64,000 nucleotides of DNA from Candidatus Mycolicibacterium alkanivorans (GCF_022760805.1 NZ_JAIVFL010000001.1:2046001-2110000); one strand, 5' to 3'; shown: positions 29,902-38,350, numbered from the stretch's first letter. Notes: generated by a model not told the origin, from the letters alone. Translations and numbers: made by a program.

Positions 29902-31833
29902 ATGGCCGGTGTGAGCGGGGGCGGGGATCGCAAGGGGCGCATCTCCGAACGCGACATCGCCGCCATCCGCGAGCGCGTCGCCATCGAGGACGTCGTGGGC
30001 GACTACGTCCAGCTGCGCCGCGCCGGCGCCGACTCGCTCAAGGGCCTGTGCCCCTTCCATGACGAGAAGTCACCCTCGTTCCACGTGCGCCCCAACCACG
30101 GCCACTTCCACTGCTTCGGCTGCGGCGAGGGCGGCGACGTCTACGCCTTCCTCCAGAAGATCGAGCACGTCAGCTTCGTCGAGGCCGTGGAGATGCTGGC
30201 CGATCGCATCAGCTACACGGTCACCTATAGCGGCGGCGGCACCAGCGTCCAGCGCGACCGCGGCAGCCGCAGCCGGCTGATCGCCGCCAACGCCGCCGCC
30301 CAGGAGTTCTACGCCGCCGCACTGGATTCCGATGAAGCCGCGCCCGCGCGAAAGTACTTGACAGAGCGCAACTTCGACGCCGCGGCAGCTCGCCAGTTCG
30401 GCTGCGGGTTCGCACCGTCGGGCTGGGATTCGTTGACCAAGCACCTCATTCGCAAGGGCTTCGAGTTCAAGGAACTCGAGGCGGCCGGCCTGTCTCGCGA
30501 GGGCAGGCGTGGTCCGATGGACCGGTTCCACCGCAGGCTGCTGTGGCCGATCCGCACCGCCAGCGGTGAGGTCGTCGGCTTCGGCGCGCGGCGCATCTTC
30601 GACGACGACCAGATGGACGCCAAGTACGTCAACACTCCGGAGACGGTGCTCTACAAGAAGTCCAACGTGTTGTTCGGCATCGACCTGGCCAAGCGCGACA
30701 TCGCCAAAGGCCATCAAGCCGTCGTCGTCGAGGGCTACAGCGACGTAATGGCGATGCACCTGGCCGGAGTCACCACCGCGGTGGCGTCCTGCGGCACCGC
30801 ATTCGGCGACGAACACCTGGCGATGCTGCGCCGACTGATGATGGACGACAAGTTCTTCCGCGGCGAGCTGATCTACGTCTTCGACGGCGATGCGGCCGGC
30901 CGGGCCGCGGCGCTCAAGGCATTCGCCGGCGAGCAGAACCTGGCCGGGCAGAGCTTCGTGGCGGTTGCCGCCGACGGCATGGACCCGTGCGATCTGCGGC
31001 TCGCGCACGGCGACACCGCGCTGCGCGATCTGGTGGCCCGCCGCACGCCACTGTTCGAGTTCGCCATCCGCACCGCACTGGCCGAGCACGACCTGGATCT
31101 GGCCGAGGGCCGGGTGGCGGCGCTGCGCCGCTGCGTGCCGATGGTCGCCCAGATCAAGGACCCGACCCTGCGCGACGAGTACGCACGCCAGCTGGCCGGC
31201 TGGGTGGGATGGGACGACGTCGCCCAGGTGATCGCCCGGGTCCGCGAGGAGGCCGAACATAAGCCCGGTGCCCGCGGTGACAACCGGCGCCCGCCGATCG
31301 GGCGGCCCAGAGCGGCCGGAGAGGCCGGGGCCAGCCGGCCCGACCCCCGGGACCCGACGCTGTGGCCGCAGCGTGAGGCGCTTAAGGCCGCCCTGCAATA
31401 CCCGGCGCTGGCCGGCCCGGTTTTCGACTCGCTGACCGTGGAGAGCTTCACCCACCCCGGCTACGCCGCGGTGCGCACCGCCATCGAGTCAGCCGGCGGG
31501 ACGTCGTCCGGCATCACCGGCGGGCAGTGGATCGACACCGTGCGCGAACAGACGAACGCGCCGGCCACCCAGGGCCTGATCACCGAGCTCGGTGTCGAGG
31601 CCATCCGGGTCGACGACGAGGACAAACTGCCCCGCTGCATCGGCGGCGTGCTGGCCCGACTGCAGGAAGTGTGGGTAGGCCGGCAGGTCGCCGAGGTCAA
31701 GTCCAAACTGCAGCGGATGTCGCCGGTCGAGCAGGGCGACGAGTACCACGCCCTGTTCGGCGACCTGGTGGCGCTGGAGTCCTACCGGCGCAGCCTGCTC
31801 GAACAGGCCAGCGGCGACCACCTGACTGCGTGA
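29902..31833 (+). CDS. dnaG: DNA primase
   Basis: 643 residues. N-terminal zinc finger (CPFHDEKSPSFHVRPNHGHF then CFGCGEGGD), TOPRIM core (VVVEGYSDVMAMHLAG, YVFDGDAAGRAAALKA) and C-terminal DnaB-binding domain ending in a conserved LLEQASGDHLTA. ATG lies 6 nt after TAGACT, the leaderless pattern. Makes RNA primers for the replisome. Confidence 0.96.
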   Translation: MAGVSGGGDRKGRISERDIAAIRERVAIEDVVGDYVQLRRAGADSLKGLCPFHDEKSPSFHVRPNHGHFHCFGCGEGGDVYAFLQKIEHVSFVEAVEMLADRISYTVTYSGGGTSVQRDRGSRSRLIAANAAAQEFYAAALDSDEAAPARKYLTERNFDAAAARQFGCGFAPSGWDSLTKHLIRKGFEFKELEAAGLSREGRRGPMDRFHRRLLWPIRTASGEVVGFGARRIFDDDQMDAKYVNTPETVLYKKSNVLFGIDLAKRDIAKGHQAVVVEGYSDVMAMHLAGVTTAVASCGTAFGDEHLAMLRRLMMDDKFFRGELIYVFDGDAAGRAAALKAFAGEQNLAGQSFVAVAADGMDPCDLRLAHGDTALRDLVARRTPLFEFAIRTALAEHDLDLAEGRVAALRRCVPMVAQIKDPTLRDEYARQLAGWVGWDDVAQVIARVREEAEHKPGARGDNRRPPIGRPRAAGEAGASRPDPRDPTLWPQREALKAALQYPALAGPVFDSLTVESFTHPGYAAVRTAIESAGGTSSGITGGQWIDTVREQTNAPATQGLITELGVEAIRVDDEDKLPRCIGGVLARLQEVWVGRQVAEVKSKLQRMSPVEQGDEYHALFGDLVALESYRRSLLEQASGDHLTA

Positions 31834-31888
31834 GAATTGCCGCCACGGTATGGTTAACGTGCTGCCTGTTTACAGCGAAAGGCCGGAT

Positions 31889-32203
31889 ATGACTACCGCG
31901 AATACTCGTGCACGGCGAATCGCCGCCATCGGCGCCCTTGCCGCGGCTGCGGCTGCGGTGCCGGCCCTGGCCGCGCTGACCGACTCCAGCACCTCGAGCA
32001 CCTCGGCCACCGGTTCGGGCACCTGCCTGGCATGGGTCGGATCCCGCAACGACGGGCAGTGCATCTCGTGGTCCAACGGCAGCCCGACCTACATCGGCAC
32101 GCCGCAGATCGGCCTCGGCGGCCAGAACAGCGGCAGCCCGGGCCTCGGTGTGACCACCGGCCCCCTGCTGCCGGGTCAGTCCATCAGTATCCCGATGGGC
32201 TGA
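31889..32203 (+). CDS. Small secreted mycobacterial protein
   Basis: 104 residues: signal peptide (RRIAAIGALAAAAAAVPALA), Ser/Thr-rich segment, then a Gly/Ser-rich exported part with two Cys (GSGTCLAWVGSRNDGQCISW), probably disulfide bonded. GAAAGG precedes the ATG, and TATGGT upstream is a likely -10 box. Resembles short secreted proteins known only from mycobacteria. Function unknown. Confidence 0.65.
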   Translation: MTTANTRARRIAAIGALAAAAAAVPALAALTDSSTSSTSATGSGTCLAWVGSRNDGQCISWSNGSPTYIGTPQIGLGGQNSGSPGLGVTTGPLLPGQSISIPMG

Positions 32204-32216
32204 CGCCCCGGGATTT

Positions 32217-32468
32217 CTACTTCGCTTCCGGCTGCCGTGGCTCGACCACGGTGGTCTCCGAGTCGATCTCGGTGAGTCGGACCATCCTCGGGTCGGGATC
32301 CGGGGAAACCCGGTCGGCCAGCTTGCGGCGTCCGGCGTCGATCATCGATCGGGTGGCGGGATTGTCCGTCACGGCGCGGTAGGTGCCGACGATCTGCTCG
32401 TAGCGGCGACGGCCGGCCTTGGTGCCCAACACGTAGCCGACGCCGAGTACGGCCAGAAACCGGATCAC
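32217..32468 (-). CDS. Small membrane-anchored protein (Rv2342-like position)
   Basis: 83 residues from GTG 32468 with GGAAGGGAG upstream. Short hydrophobic start (VIRFLAVLGVGYVLGTKAG) then RRRYEQIVGTYRAV, and a polar tail. The GTKAGRRRYEQI signature recurs in small mycobacterial envelope proteins. The reading frame extends upstream, but without a better start. Confidence 0.65.
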   Translation of the reverse strand: MIRFLAVLGVGYVLGTKAGRRRYEQIVGTYRAVTDNPATRSMIDAGRRKLADRVSPDPDPRMVRLTEIDSETTVVEPRQPEAK

Positions 32469-32617
32469 TGCGCTCCCTTCCTCGACACCTACGCCCACCA
32501 TCCTGCCTGACGCGGACCCGACCGCGCCCGCCACCCGTTTTGGCGTGGAGGGACCCCGGTAGGCTAGAGTCACTTCCCGGTCCGCGTCGGCGCAAGCGCG
32601 CCTGGCCGGGCAGGTAG

Positions 32618-32690
32618 TCCCCTGTAGCTCAATTGGCAGAGCTTCCGACTGTTAATCGGACGGTTGATGGTTCGAGTCCATCCGGGGGAG
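32618..32690 (+). tRNA. tRNA-Asn (anticodon GTT)
   Basis: Acceptor TCCCCTG pairs with CGGGGGA, D-arm TAGCTCAATTGGCAGA, anticodon stem-loop CCGACTGTTAATCGG with GTT, T-arm GGTTCGAGTCC. The 3' end is the integration site of the neighbouring element and remains intact. Confidence 0.95.
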
Positions 32691-32692
32691 CA
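32667..32692 (+). repeat. Left attachment core (attL), 26 bp
   Basis: The T-arm-to-3' end of tRNA-Asn, identical over 26 bp to 43952-43977. The flanking bases differ at both sides, which sets the limits of the core. Confidence 0.9.
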
Positions 32693-32738
32693 AGGTACTC
32701 ACTGTGAAAGCCGCTGGTGGGAGGGATATACACGGCGG

Positions 32739-33854
32739 CTAGGCGTCCAGCCCCAAGCCCGGTGCCCACAATTTGCCCACACTTCGATCCAGCTTGTCAG
32801 CGACCGCGACCAAATCGTCGTCGAAAAGATCTGCGTACACATCCAAGGTCATCGCAGCCGACTTGTGCCCGAGCATCCGTTGCACGACTTTCACGTTCGC
32901 GCTATTGGAGATCGCCAACGAGGCAGCCGTGTGCCGAAGATCGTGGGCCGTCACCCGCGGGAACGGATCGCTCTGGGCGGCCGTCTTCTGGCAGCGCGCC
33001 ACCGCACCGGATAGCCACGAGTCATGCGTCGCCGGTGGTCGCAGATAGCCTCCAGTGCTCGACGGCCAGATCAGCTCATCCCGACCCTTACCGGCCACTG
33101 TCGTTGCCAACTCGTCTACGACGTATTTGGCGACCGCCAGGGTCCGGTGCTCGCCACCTTTCAACGACTCCACGCTGCCTCCGGTCGCATTCTTGTGGAC
33201 CAGGATCTTGCGACGCAGGAAATCGACATCACCTACCCGGAGGCCGGCGGCCTCACCCCACCGCAAACCGGCCGTGCCCAACAGCAACACCAGCGACCCG
33301 TACCGCCCCGACTCGCGTGCCAGCGCGTGCAGCTGATCACCGGTGAGATAGACGTTCGGCTTCTTCACGATCGGGGGGAGTTTCACGCCGCGACACGGGT
33401 TGGACGCCAGCCGGCTGTCCCTGACAGCGTCCTCGCAGATCCCGTACAGCACACCGTGCGCGTACCGAACCACTTTCGCACCACGGCGCTGCGCCAGCTC
33501 GGAGGTCCACGCCTGCACAGTTGAGTAGGAGACAGCCGACAACTGCGTACGAGCCCACACGGGCTCGACGTGCACTCGCCAGGACACCTCGATGGATCGG
33601 AAGCTATTTGGCTTCAAGTGCCCTCGTTGGCGCTCTAGCCACGCGGTGCCGAGCTCGCCGATCGTGGCCCGGCCCATCGAGGGTGAAACATATTCGCGGC
33701 GAAGTTTACTGCCCTCAACCTCAACAGCAAACGTCTCGGCGTCGCGTTTAGTCCTAAATCCGCGCTTGTCGGTCTGACGTTTGTCGGGTGTTCGGTAACG
33801 TACTCTGTAAAGCGTTGTACCACTGGAGGTTTGGTACTTACTGATCGTCGCCAT
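32739..33854 (-). CDS. Tyrosine integrase
   Basis: 371 residues. Phage-type tyrosine recombinase: arm-binding N-terminus (GTTLYRVRYRTPDKRQ), SAM-like core-binding domain, catalytic domain with Arg198 (GLRWGEA), His304 and Arg307 (HDLRHTAASLA), His330 (GHKSAAMTLDVY) and nucleophile Tyr340. It ends 46 bp from attL and reads toward it. Integration site is the tRNA-Asn 3' end. The start overlaps the end of the repressor gene by 17 nt, so both may be co-expressed. Confidence 0.95.
   Translation of the reverse strand: MATISKYQTSSGTTLYRVRYRTPDKRQTDKRGFRTKRDAETFAVEVEGSKLRREYVSPSMGRATIGELGTAWLERQRGHLKPNSFRSIEVSWRVHVEPVWARTQLSAVSYSTVQAWTSELAQRRGAKVVRYAHGVLYGICEDAVRDSRLASNPCRGVKLPPIVKKPNVYLTGDQLHALARESGRYGSLVLLLGTAGLRWGEAAGLRVGDVDFLRRKILVHKNATGGSVESLKGGEHRTLAVAKYVVDELATTVAGKGRDELIWPSSTGGYLRPPATHDSWLSGAVARCQKTAAQSDPFPRVTAHDLRHTAASLAISNSANVKVVQRMLGHKSAAMTLDVYADLFDDDLVAVADKLDRSVGKLWAPGLGLDA
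32763..32781 (+). promoter_or_regulatory. Candidate integrase arm sites, left end (2 copies)
   Basis: TGCCCACA at 32763-32770 and 32774-32781, 11 bp apart, one helical turn. Three more copies with the same spacing stand near the right end (43841-43870). They lie in the last codons of the integrase gene. Confidence 0.55.
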
Positions 33855-34299
33855 CGGCGCCCACTATTTTCGTTGACCAACGATCCCTATCCCACTGCGG
33901 TAGCGCGTGGTCGATGAATGAGCCGAGTGTCCCTCTGACGAGCGGCCTAGCCGAGGTCAGCCAGCCCCACACCACCGTCGCTGTTATGGGCTTATGCCAC
34001 CCCGTGACGGACACCAGGTCGTCATGCGCGATCGAGGAGACCTCAGGCATAAGCAGACTGGCCGGGGACACGCCGAGCGCGATCGCAATTGCCACCAGGT
34101 CGTCGACATCGACGCGGCGTGTGCCGGCCTCGATCCTGCGGAGGCCGAGCGGTGGAATGGGGCGCCCCAAGGTCTCCAGCCGCTCGGACAGCCCTGTCAC
34201 CGGCATCATCTTCGCCTCACGTATCCGCACGATGTTGGATCTAACTGCTTCACCAGAGGGTCCCAAGGGTCGTCCGGTGGTCTTTGAGTCACTTGCCAT
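33838..34299 (-). CDS. XRE-family repressor
   Basis: 153 residues. An HTH domain of XRE type (LRRIEAGTRRVDVDDLVAIA then IALGVSPASLLMPE) with a short C-terminal region. The ATG is 6 nt downstream of TACCAT (34306-34311), so a leaderless transcript is likely. Divergent from the excisionase-like gene and probably the immunity repressor. A longer upstream frame exists without a reason to use it. Confidence 0.75.
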   Translation of the reverse strand: MASDSKTTGRPLGPSGEAVRSNIVRIREAKMMPVTGLSERLETLGRPIPPLGLRRIEAGTRRVDVDDLVAIAIALGVSPASLLMPEVSSIAHDDLVSVTGWHKPITATVVWGWLTSARPLVRGTLGSFIDHALPQWDRDRWSTKIVGADGDDQ

Positions 34300-34344
34300 T
34301 CTGCAATGGTAAATGATCAGGATTGATAAGTCACTAGGTCTAAC

Positions 34345-34373
34345 TTGACAACTTCGAAAATGTGCTCCAATCT
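34345..34373 (+). promoter_or_regulatory. Early rightward promoter
   Basis: Consensus -35 TTGACA (34345-34350), 17-nt spacer, -10 CAATCT (34368-34373). The predicted start lies at about 34381, at the edge of the operator palindrome. Confidence 0.6.
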
Positions 34374-34382
34374 GATGACGGG

Positions 34383-34402
34383 AGTGATCAAAACAGATCA
34401 CT
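34383..34402. promoter_or_regulatory. Repressor operator (inverted repeat)
   Basis: AGTGATC and GATCACT separated by 6 nt, a perfect 7-bp inverted repeat at the predicted start of the early transcript. Best candidate binding site of the XRE repressor. A related TGATCA lies at 34313-34318 near the repressor start. Confidence 0.6.
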
Positions 34403-34427
34403 ACCAAGTTTTGAGAGCGGAGGATAA

Positions 34428-34625
34428 ATGGAAAATTTACCGCCCTTGATGACTACCGCCGAGGTGGCGGAATACCTCAAGGCAAGCAAGGCATCACTCG
34501 ACCAGGACCGCTATCTGAAGCGCGGGTTACCGTACGTACGAATTGGTAGGCGCGTCCGCTACCGGCGCGAGGATGTTCTGAACTACCTATCTGCCAACTC
34601 ATTTGGTAGCGGTGACGTCGCGTGA
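34428..34625 (+). CDS. Excisionase-like HTH_17 protein
   Basis: 65 residues with a MerR/excisionase-type winged helix: MTTAEVAEYLKASKASLDQD, LPYVRIGRRVRYRREDVLNY. Expected to bend DNA for excision or to act as a regulator. GCGGAGGA stands before the ATG. First gene of the rightward unit; its stop overlaps the next GTG. Confidence 0.75.
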   Translation: MENLPPLMTTAEVAEYLKASKASLDQDRYLKRGLPYVRIGRRVRYRREDVLNYLSANSFGSGDVA

Positions 34626-34792
34626 GCTACCACTACGATCTGCTGCATCTCCGGCGGCCGCTGCCCAAACGGACCGCAGAGCGTCGCACCACCGACCAAA
34701 CATGGGCATCCATGCGGCACAAAGGAACCGGACCGCCCTACCTAAAGCTGGGCGGCCGCAACCGCCCCGTCAACGGCGGCGACGCCGCATGA
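34622..34792 (+). CDS. Second small HTH_17-like protein
   Basis: 56 residues. RRTTDQTWASMRHKGTGPPY then LKLGGR resembles the recognition-helix-and-wing half of actinophage excisionase/HTH_17 proteins (TLRRWR..GTGPxFxKLGGR), but the first helix and the final VRYR strand are missing. It may be a partial duplicate of the preceding gene or a minimal DNA binder. Coupled by overlaps on both sides. Confidence 0.5.
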   Translation: MSYHYDLLHLRRPLPKRTAERRTTDQTWASMRHKGTGPPYLKLGGRNRPVNGGDAA

Positions 34793-34941
34793 GTAAAACG
34801 TCGAAACTCCGCGACCTGTGGCGGCAACTCCACGCCTCCGACCACGCCCGTCACCCCGACTGGTGCCCGGGCTGCGGCTACCACCGGCTGACGGCCGGCG
34901 CGCACAGAGCCGACTGCACGGCGCCGGCAGAAAACCGATGA
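34789..34941 (+). CDS. Small putative zinc-binding protein
   Basis: 50 residues. WCPGCGYHRLTAGAHRADC gives CxxC, His and Cys at zinc-knuckle spacing. ATGA overlaps on both sides show it belongs to the replication operon. Function unknown. Confidence 0.55.
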   Translation: MSKTSKLRDLWRQLHASDHARHPDWCPGCGYHRLTAGAHRADCTAPAENR

Positions 34942-35906
34942 CCGCCGACGACCTTCACGCCGAGGCGATCGCAATCCGAAGCCTCGGAGCCACCGTGCTC
35001 GACTCGACGGACATCGGCGCGTATGCGATCGAGTACGCGATCGCCGGTTGGCGCGTGCACCCCCTACGCGGCAGCGACGGCAAACGTCCCGTCCTAGCTG
35101 ACTGGACTAACCGGGCCACCAGCGACGTCAACCAAGTCACCGCCTGGTGGGGCGGCCGATACCGTGGATACAACATCGGCGCACCCCTGCCCGACCCGGT
35201 GATGGTTCTCGACGTCGAAACCACCGAGGGTCACGGCGTCGACGGTGTCGGGGCGCTCGAACACCTCGAAGCCGATAACACCCCGATCGGTCACACCCTG
35301 ACCACGATCACCGGGTCCGGCGGTCTTCACATCTGGCTACGACGACCACCCGGACGGCTCACCGCGACCCGCCTGCCCGGCGGGGTCGAGCTGCGTGCCT
35401 CCTCCGTGATGCAATGCGTGCTGCCGCCGTCGGTAAACCCGCGCACCCGGCGCGCCTACCGATGGTCAGACCCGCACGCCCCGGTCGCCGCACCCCCCCG
35501 CTGGCTGATCGACCTGCTGAGACCCGAGAAACAGCCTCGACCGGCAACGCCACCCCGACCACGAATGCGCCACGACCCTCTCGGAGGCTTCTTCACCGGC
35601 TCGATCGCCGACCAGTACAGCTCGGCCACGTCATGGCAAGACATCCTCGCGCCGCACGGTTGGACGTGCCTCGACCCGGATCCCGACGCCGACGGCGCAC
35701 GCTGGCGTCACCCCACCGCCACCTCCCCCTGGTCGGCCACCATCCAACACGGATGCCTGTTCGTCTACTCCCCAAACACCCCATTCGACGTCACCGAACC
35801 GGGAAACCCCAAGGGCTACACCCGATTCCGTGCGCACGCGATACTCAACCACGGCGGCGACATGTCGAAAGCCGCGAAATCCCTTCAGGAGACCCAACAG
35901 TGGTGA
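34938..35906 (+). CDS. Primase-polymerase (Prim-Pol)
   Basis: 322 residues. Archaeo-eukaryotic-type primase-polymerase: metal-binding DVE (residues 92-94 in VMVLDVETTEGHG), GSGGLHIW (126-133, catalytic His), then VELRASSVMQCVLPPSVNP. The last 100 residues probably form a linker/winged domain. It would prime and extend DNA for autonomous replication of the element. Overlaps its neighbours by 4 nt. Confidence 0.8.
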   Translation: MTADDLHAEAIAIRSLGATVLDSTDIGAYAIEYAIAGWRVHPLRGSDGKRPVLADWTNRATSDVNQVTAWWGGRYRGYNIGAPLPDPVMVLDVETTEGHGVDGVGALEHLEADNTPIGHTLTTITGSGGLHIWLRRPPGRLTATRLPGGVELRASSVMQCVLPPSVNPRTRRAYRWSDPHAPVAAPPRWLIDLLRPEKQPRPATPPRPRMRHDPLGGFFTGSIADQYSSATSWQDILAPHGWTCLDPDPDADGARWRHPTATSPWSATIQHGCLFVYSPNTPFDVTEPGNPKGYTRFRAHAILNHGGDMSKAAKSLQETQQW

Positions 35907-37204
35907 TCAACGTCGCCGACATCGCCCCGCTACCCGACGAAGACCCCGACGGCTTCTGGGACGCCCGCAACATCCTGCGACACATCCATGATTTCGCGAA
36001 GCACAAGCGCCGCAGCCCGTGGGCCGTCCTCGGATGCGTCCTCATCCGCACCTCCGCCGCGATCCCAGCACACGTGGCGCTCCCCGCCGAGTTCGGAAAC
36101 CCGCTGTCGTTGAACGTGACCCTCGCCCTCGCAGGCCCGTCAGGGTCGGGCAAGGACTCCGCGATGGGCGCCGCACGGCAAGCCATAGACTTCGCCGGCC
36201 CCGGATGGGAAGCACCCCTGTACCTTCCCGTCGGCTCCGGAGAAGGTGTCGCGCGCGTCTTCCACGTCGACCGCGACGCGACCGGCGACCCCGTCGTCGA
36301 CAAGGACGGCGTGCCCGCCAAGCCGATCGCCCGCTCGGCGATCTTCACCGCCTCCGAGATCGACAAGCTGGCCGCACTGATGACCAGATCCGGGTCAACC
36401 CTCGACGCGGTCCTGCGAGACCTGTTCACCGGCGGCGATCTCGGGTTCACCAACTCCGGCCGCGACACCCGCACCCACGTGCCCGCCGGCACCTACCGGG
36501 CATGCGTCTACGTCGGTGTGCAGCCCGGCAAGGCGGCCCCACTGCTCGACGGATCAGGCGGCACCGCTCAAAGGATCCTGTGGGCTCCCACCCAGGACCC
36601 CGACGTCGACGACAAACGCCCGCCCTGCCAGAAGCCGGCCGAGGTCACCCGCGCGCGAGGCGTCCTGTGGCCCACCGAGATCACGCTTCCGGTTTTCGTG
36701 ACAGCCGCGATGGACGCCCATCAGGTCGCGATGAACCGCGGCCAAGTCGACGGCAACGACGGCCACCTCCTCGCCATCCAAGCCAAGGTCATGACCCTCC
36801 TCGCCGTCCTCGACGGGCGGGTCTCCCCGAACGAGGACGACTGGGCTCTGGCCGGCCAGGTCGTCGCCACCTCCAACGCCACCCGCGCCGCCGTGGCCCA
36901 GACGGTTGCCGACCAGGCGCGGCAAACCAACCGGGCCAAGGCCCACGCCGCCGCCGACCGAGAAACCATCATCGCCGCACGACTGGAGGAGGAAGCCCAG
37001 CAAAGAACCGCCAAAATCATCACACGAAAATTGGAGCGCGTCGGAGCTGAAGGCGCAACGAGACGCGATCTGCTGGCAGCTTGCCGATCCACCCTCCGCG
37101 ACGTCTTCCCCACCGTGTTTGACCTGTTCATTGATAAGAAATTCATTGTTCCCGTGGCCGGTGACGGGTTTGCTCAGCGTTACCGCCTCAACACCGACGA
37201 GTAG
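35903..37204 (+). CDS. Replication ATPase/helicase-like protein
   Basis: 433 residues from GTG. Walker A GPSGSGKD (residues 78-85), N-terminal DGFWDARNILRHIHDFAKHK, and a C-terminal winged-helix-like region (EGATRRDLLAACRSTLRDVF). Such proteins follow Prim-Pol in actinobacterial mobile elements and are thought to act as initiator/helicase. The iteron cluster begins 6 bp after its stop. Helicase activity is inferred. Confidence 0.65.
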   Translation: MINVADIAPLPDEDPDGFWDARNILRHIHDFAKHKRRSPWAVLGCVLIRTSAAIPAHVALPAEFGNPLSLNVTLALAGPSGSGKDSAMGAARQAIDFAGPGWEAPLYLPVGSGEGVARVFHVDRDATGDPVVDKDGVPAKPIARSAIFTASEIDKLAALMTRSGSTLDAVLRDLFTGGDLGFTNSGRDTRTHVPAGTYRACVYVGVQPGKAAPLLDGSGGTAQRILWAPTQDPDVDDKRPPCQKPAEVTRARGVLWPTEITLPVFVTAAMDAHQVAMNRGQVDGNDGHLLAIQAKVMTLLAVLDGRVSPNEDDWALAGQVVATSNATRAAVAQTVADQARQTNRAKAHAAADRETIIAARLEEEAQQRTAKIITRKLERVGAEGATRRDLLAACRSTLRDVFPTVFDLFIDKKFIVPVAGDGFAQRYRLNTDE

Positions 37205-37210
37205 GGGGGG

Positions 37211-37300
37211 GTGTGGACGCGTCCACACCCCGTCCACACCCATTTTCGCAGGTCACAGGGTGTGGACAAGTGTGGACGCCGTCCACACCCCGTCCACACC
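37211..37300. repeat. Iteron cluster, putative origin of replication of the element
   Basis: Seven copies of GTGTGGAC or its complement GTCCACAC (37211, 37221, 37232, 37260, 37270, 37281, 37292). Two blocks are near repeats of each other, each a head-to-head palindrome (first: GTGTGGACGCGTCCACAC) followed by a further GTCCACAC. The copy at 37260 continues to GTGTGGACAA, whose complement contains a mycobacterial DnaA box (TTGTCCACA). Placement just after the replication genes fits an origin. Confidence 0.65.
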
Positions 37301-37338
37301 CACGCCAAAACCCAGCAAACAACGAAAGGATCAATCCG

Positions 37339-37800
37339 ATGACCGACATCACCGCCACCGCCTACCGCCGGGCGGCCGTCATCATCAAGCACCACCTCGC
37401 CGGCGACACGCAAGGAGTCAACGCCGTCCTGCAGGAAATCAACGACGACACCCGACCCGGTCCACTACTAGGCGCACTACTCGGATCACTCGACGCGGTC
37501 ACCACCCAGCTCGTCACCGAAGCTGGGAAAGCGGCGTTCATCGAGCTGGTCGCCCACCTCGCCGGCCACATCCCAGACACCCCAACGGTGCGCGCCGCCC
37601 GCTTCCTCCACGCCTACCACGAGCGCCAGCCGGCGCGCTTGGACACGATCGCCGGCGAGACCGACGACGCCACCCCACTGATTGCGGGGATGCTGACGGT
37701 CTACACCAGCCTCGTGCCCGCCCTGACCACCGACGTCGCCGGCGCCATCATCGACACCGCTATCCGCGCGTTCATCAACCTCGAAGAAGGAGCCGAATGA
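37339..37800 (+). CDS. Element protein of unknown function
   Basis: 153 residues, mainly helical. AACGAAAGGA is a good ribosome-binding site 8 nt before the ATG. No motif recognised; features include DTRPGPLLGALLGSLDAVTT and a helical C-terminal part. Being first after the putative origin, it could respond to replication signals, but this is a guess. Confidence 0.7.
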   Translation: MTDITATAYRRAAVIIKHHLAGDTQGVNAVLQEINDDTRPGPLLGALLGSLDAVTTQLVTEAGKAAFIELVAHLAGHIPDTPTVRAARFLHAYHERQPARLDTIAGETDDATPLIAGMLTVYTSLVPALTTDVAGAIIDTAIRAFINLEEGAE

Positions 37801-38063
37801 CGCCGTGCCTCACGTGCGGTGAGCCGGGCCGCGGATCACGCTGCGACTCCTGCCGCGGCTACGACCGCCAGCACCGCAAACTGTCCCGTAAAGCCCGCCG
37901 ACTCCAGCCGTTCTGCCAATCGTGCGGGTCCACCGAAAACCTGCAACTCGACCACGGCGAGGAGACGTGGAGGCGCCGCGCCGACGGGCTACCACTGCGC
38001 CTGCAGGACTACCGCGGCGTGTACTGCAGCGCATGTAACCGGGCCAACGGGCCAGCGCGGTGA
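37797..38063 (+). CDS. HNH endonuclease
   Basis: 88 residues. CLTCGEPGRGSRCDSC and CQSCGSTENLQLDHGEE with a final CSACN are the zinc and HNH features (LDH His) of phage HNH nucleases, which often assist terminase in cos cleavage. ATG overlaps the previous stop. Its last codons are partly repeated 290 bp downstream. Confidence 0.7.
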   Translation: MTPCLTCGEPGRGSRCDSCRGYDRQHRKLSRKARRLQPFCQSCGSTENLQLDHGEETWRRRADGLPLRLQDYRGVYCSACNRANGPAR

Positions 38064-38350
38064 ACGGGCAAGAGGTGCCGGGCTACGTGCCCGAAGACCA
38101 TCCCGGCCTGACACCGAGGGTGCTGGACGCTGTGGAGCGTGCCCGCCGGATCGCCGCATGGCAGGGCATCCACGATCCCACGGACGCGGACGGCCCACAC
38201 ACGCATCATTGGGAATCCATCCTGTACGTGTGCCGCGGTTGCGGTGTTTTCGATCCGCCCTGAATCACGCACAATCTGCCGCTACGTGTTCTCCGGTAGC
38301 GCCAAGGTTGGTAAGCACTCATGTAACCGGGCCAACGGGGTCAGCGCGGT
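38032..38350 (+). repeat. Imperfect 30-bp direct repeat of the HNH 3' end
   Basis: Bases 38032-38061 recur at 38320-38350 with one indel and a mismatch; the shared 20-base run CATGTAACCGGGCCAACGGG is exact. The second copy encodes HSCNRANG out of any gene context, so part of the gene end was duplicated or an earlier HNH gene was deleted here. Confidence 0.6.
38060..38263 (+). CDS. Small element protein with possible zinc motif
   Basis: 67 residues, GTG overlapping the HNH stop. GPHTHHWESILYVCRGCGVF offers His and CxxC ligands. Lies between two copies of a 30-bp repeat. Function unknown. Confidence 0.55.
   Translation: MNGQEVPGYVPEDHPGLTPRVLDAVERARRIAAWQGIHDPTDADGPHTHHWESILYVCRGCGVFDPP

Noticed and set aside
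35414..35902. N-terminal extension of the replication ATPase in the same frame
   Set aside because: It is a shadow of the Prim-Pol gene; the GTG at 35903 overlaps the Prim-Pol stop in the usual way for this operon.
37211..37300. Repeats considered as a CRISPR array
   Set aside because: Units are only 8 bp, occur in both orientations and have irregular short gaps; no cas gene is present.
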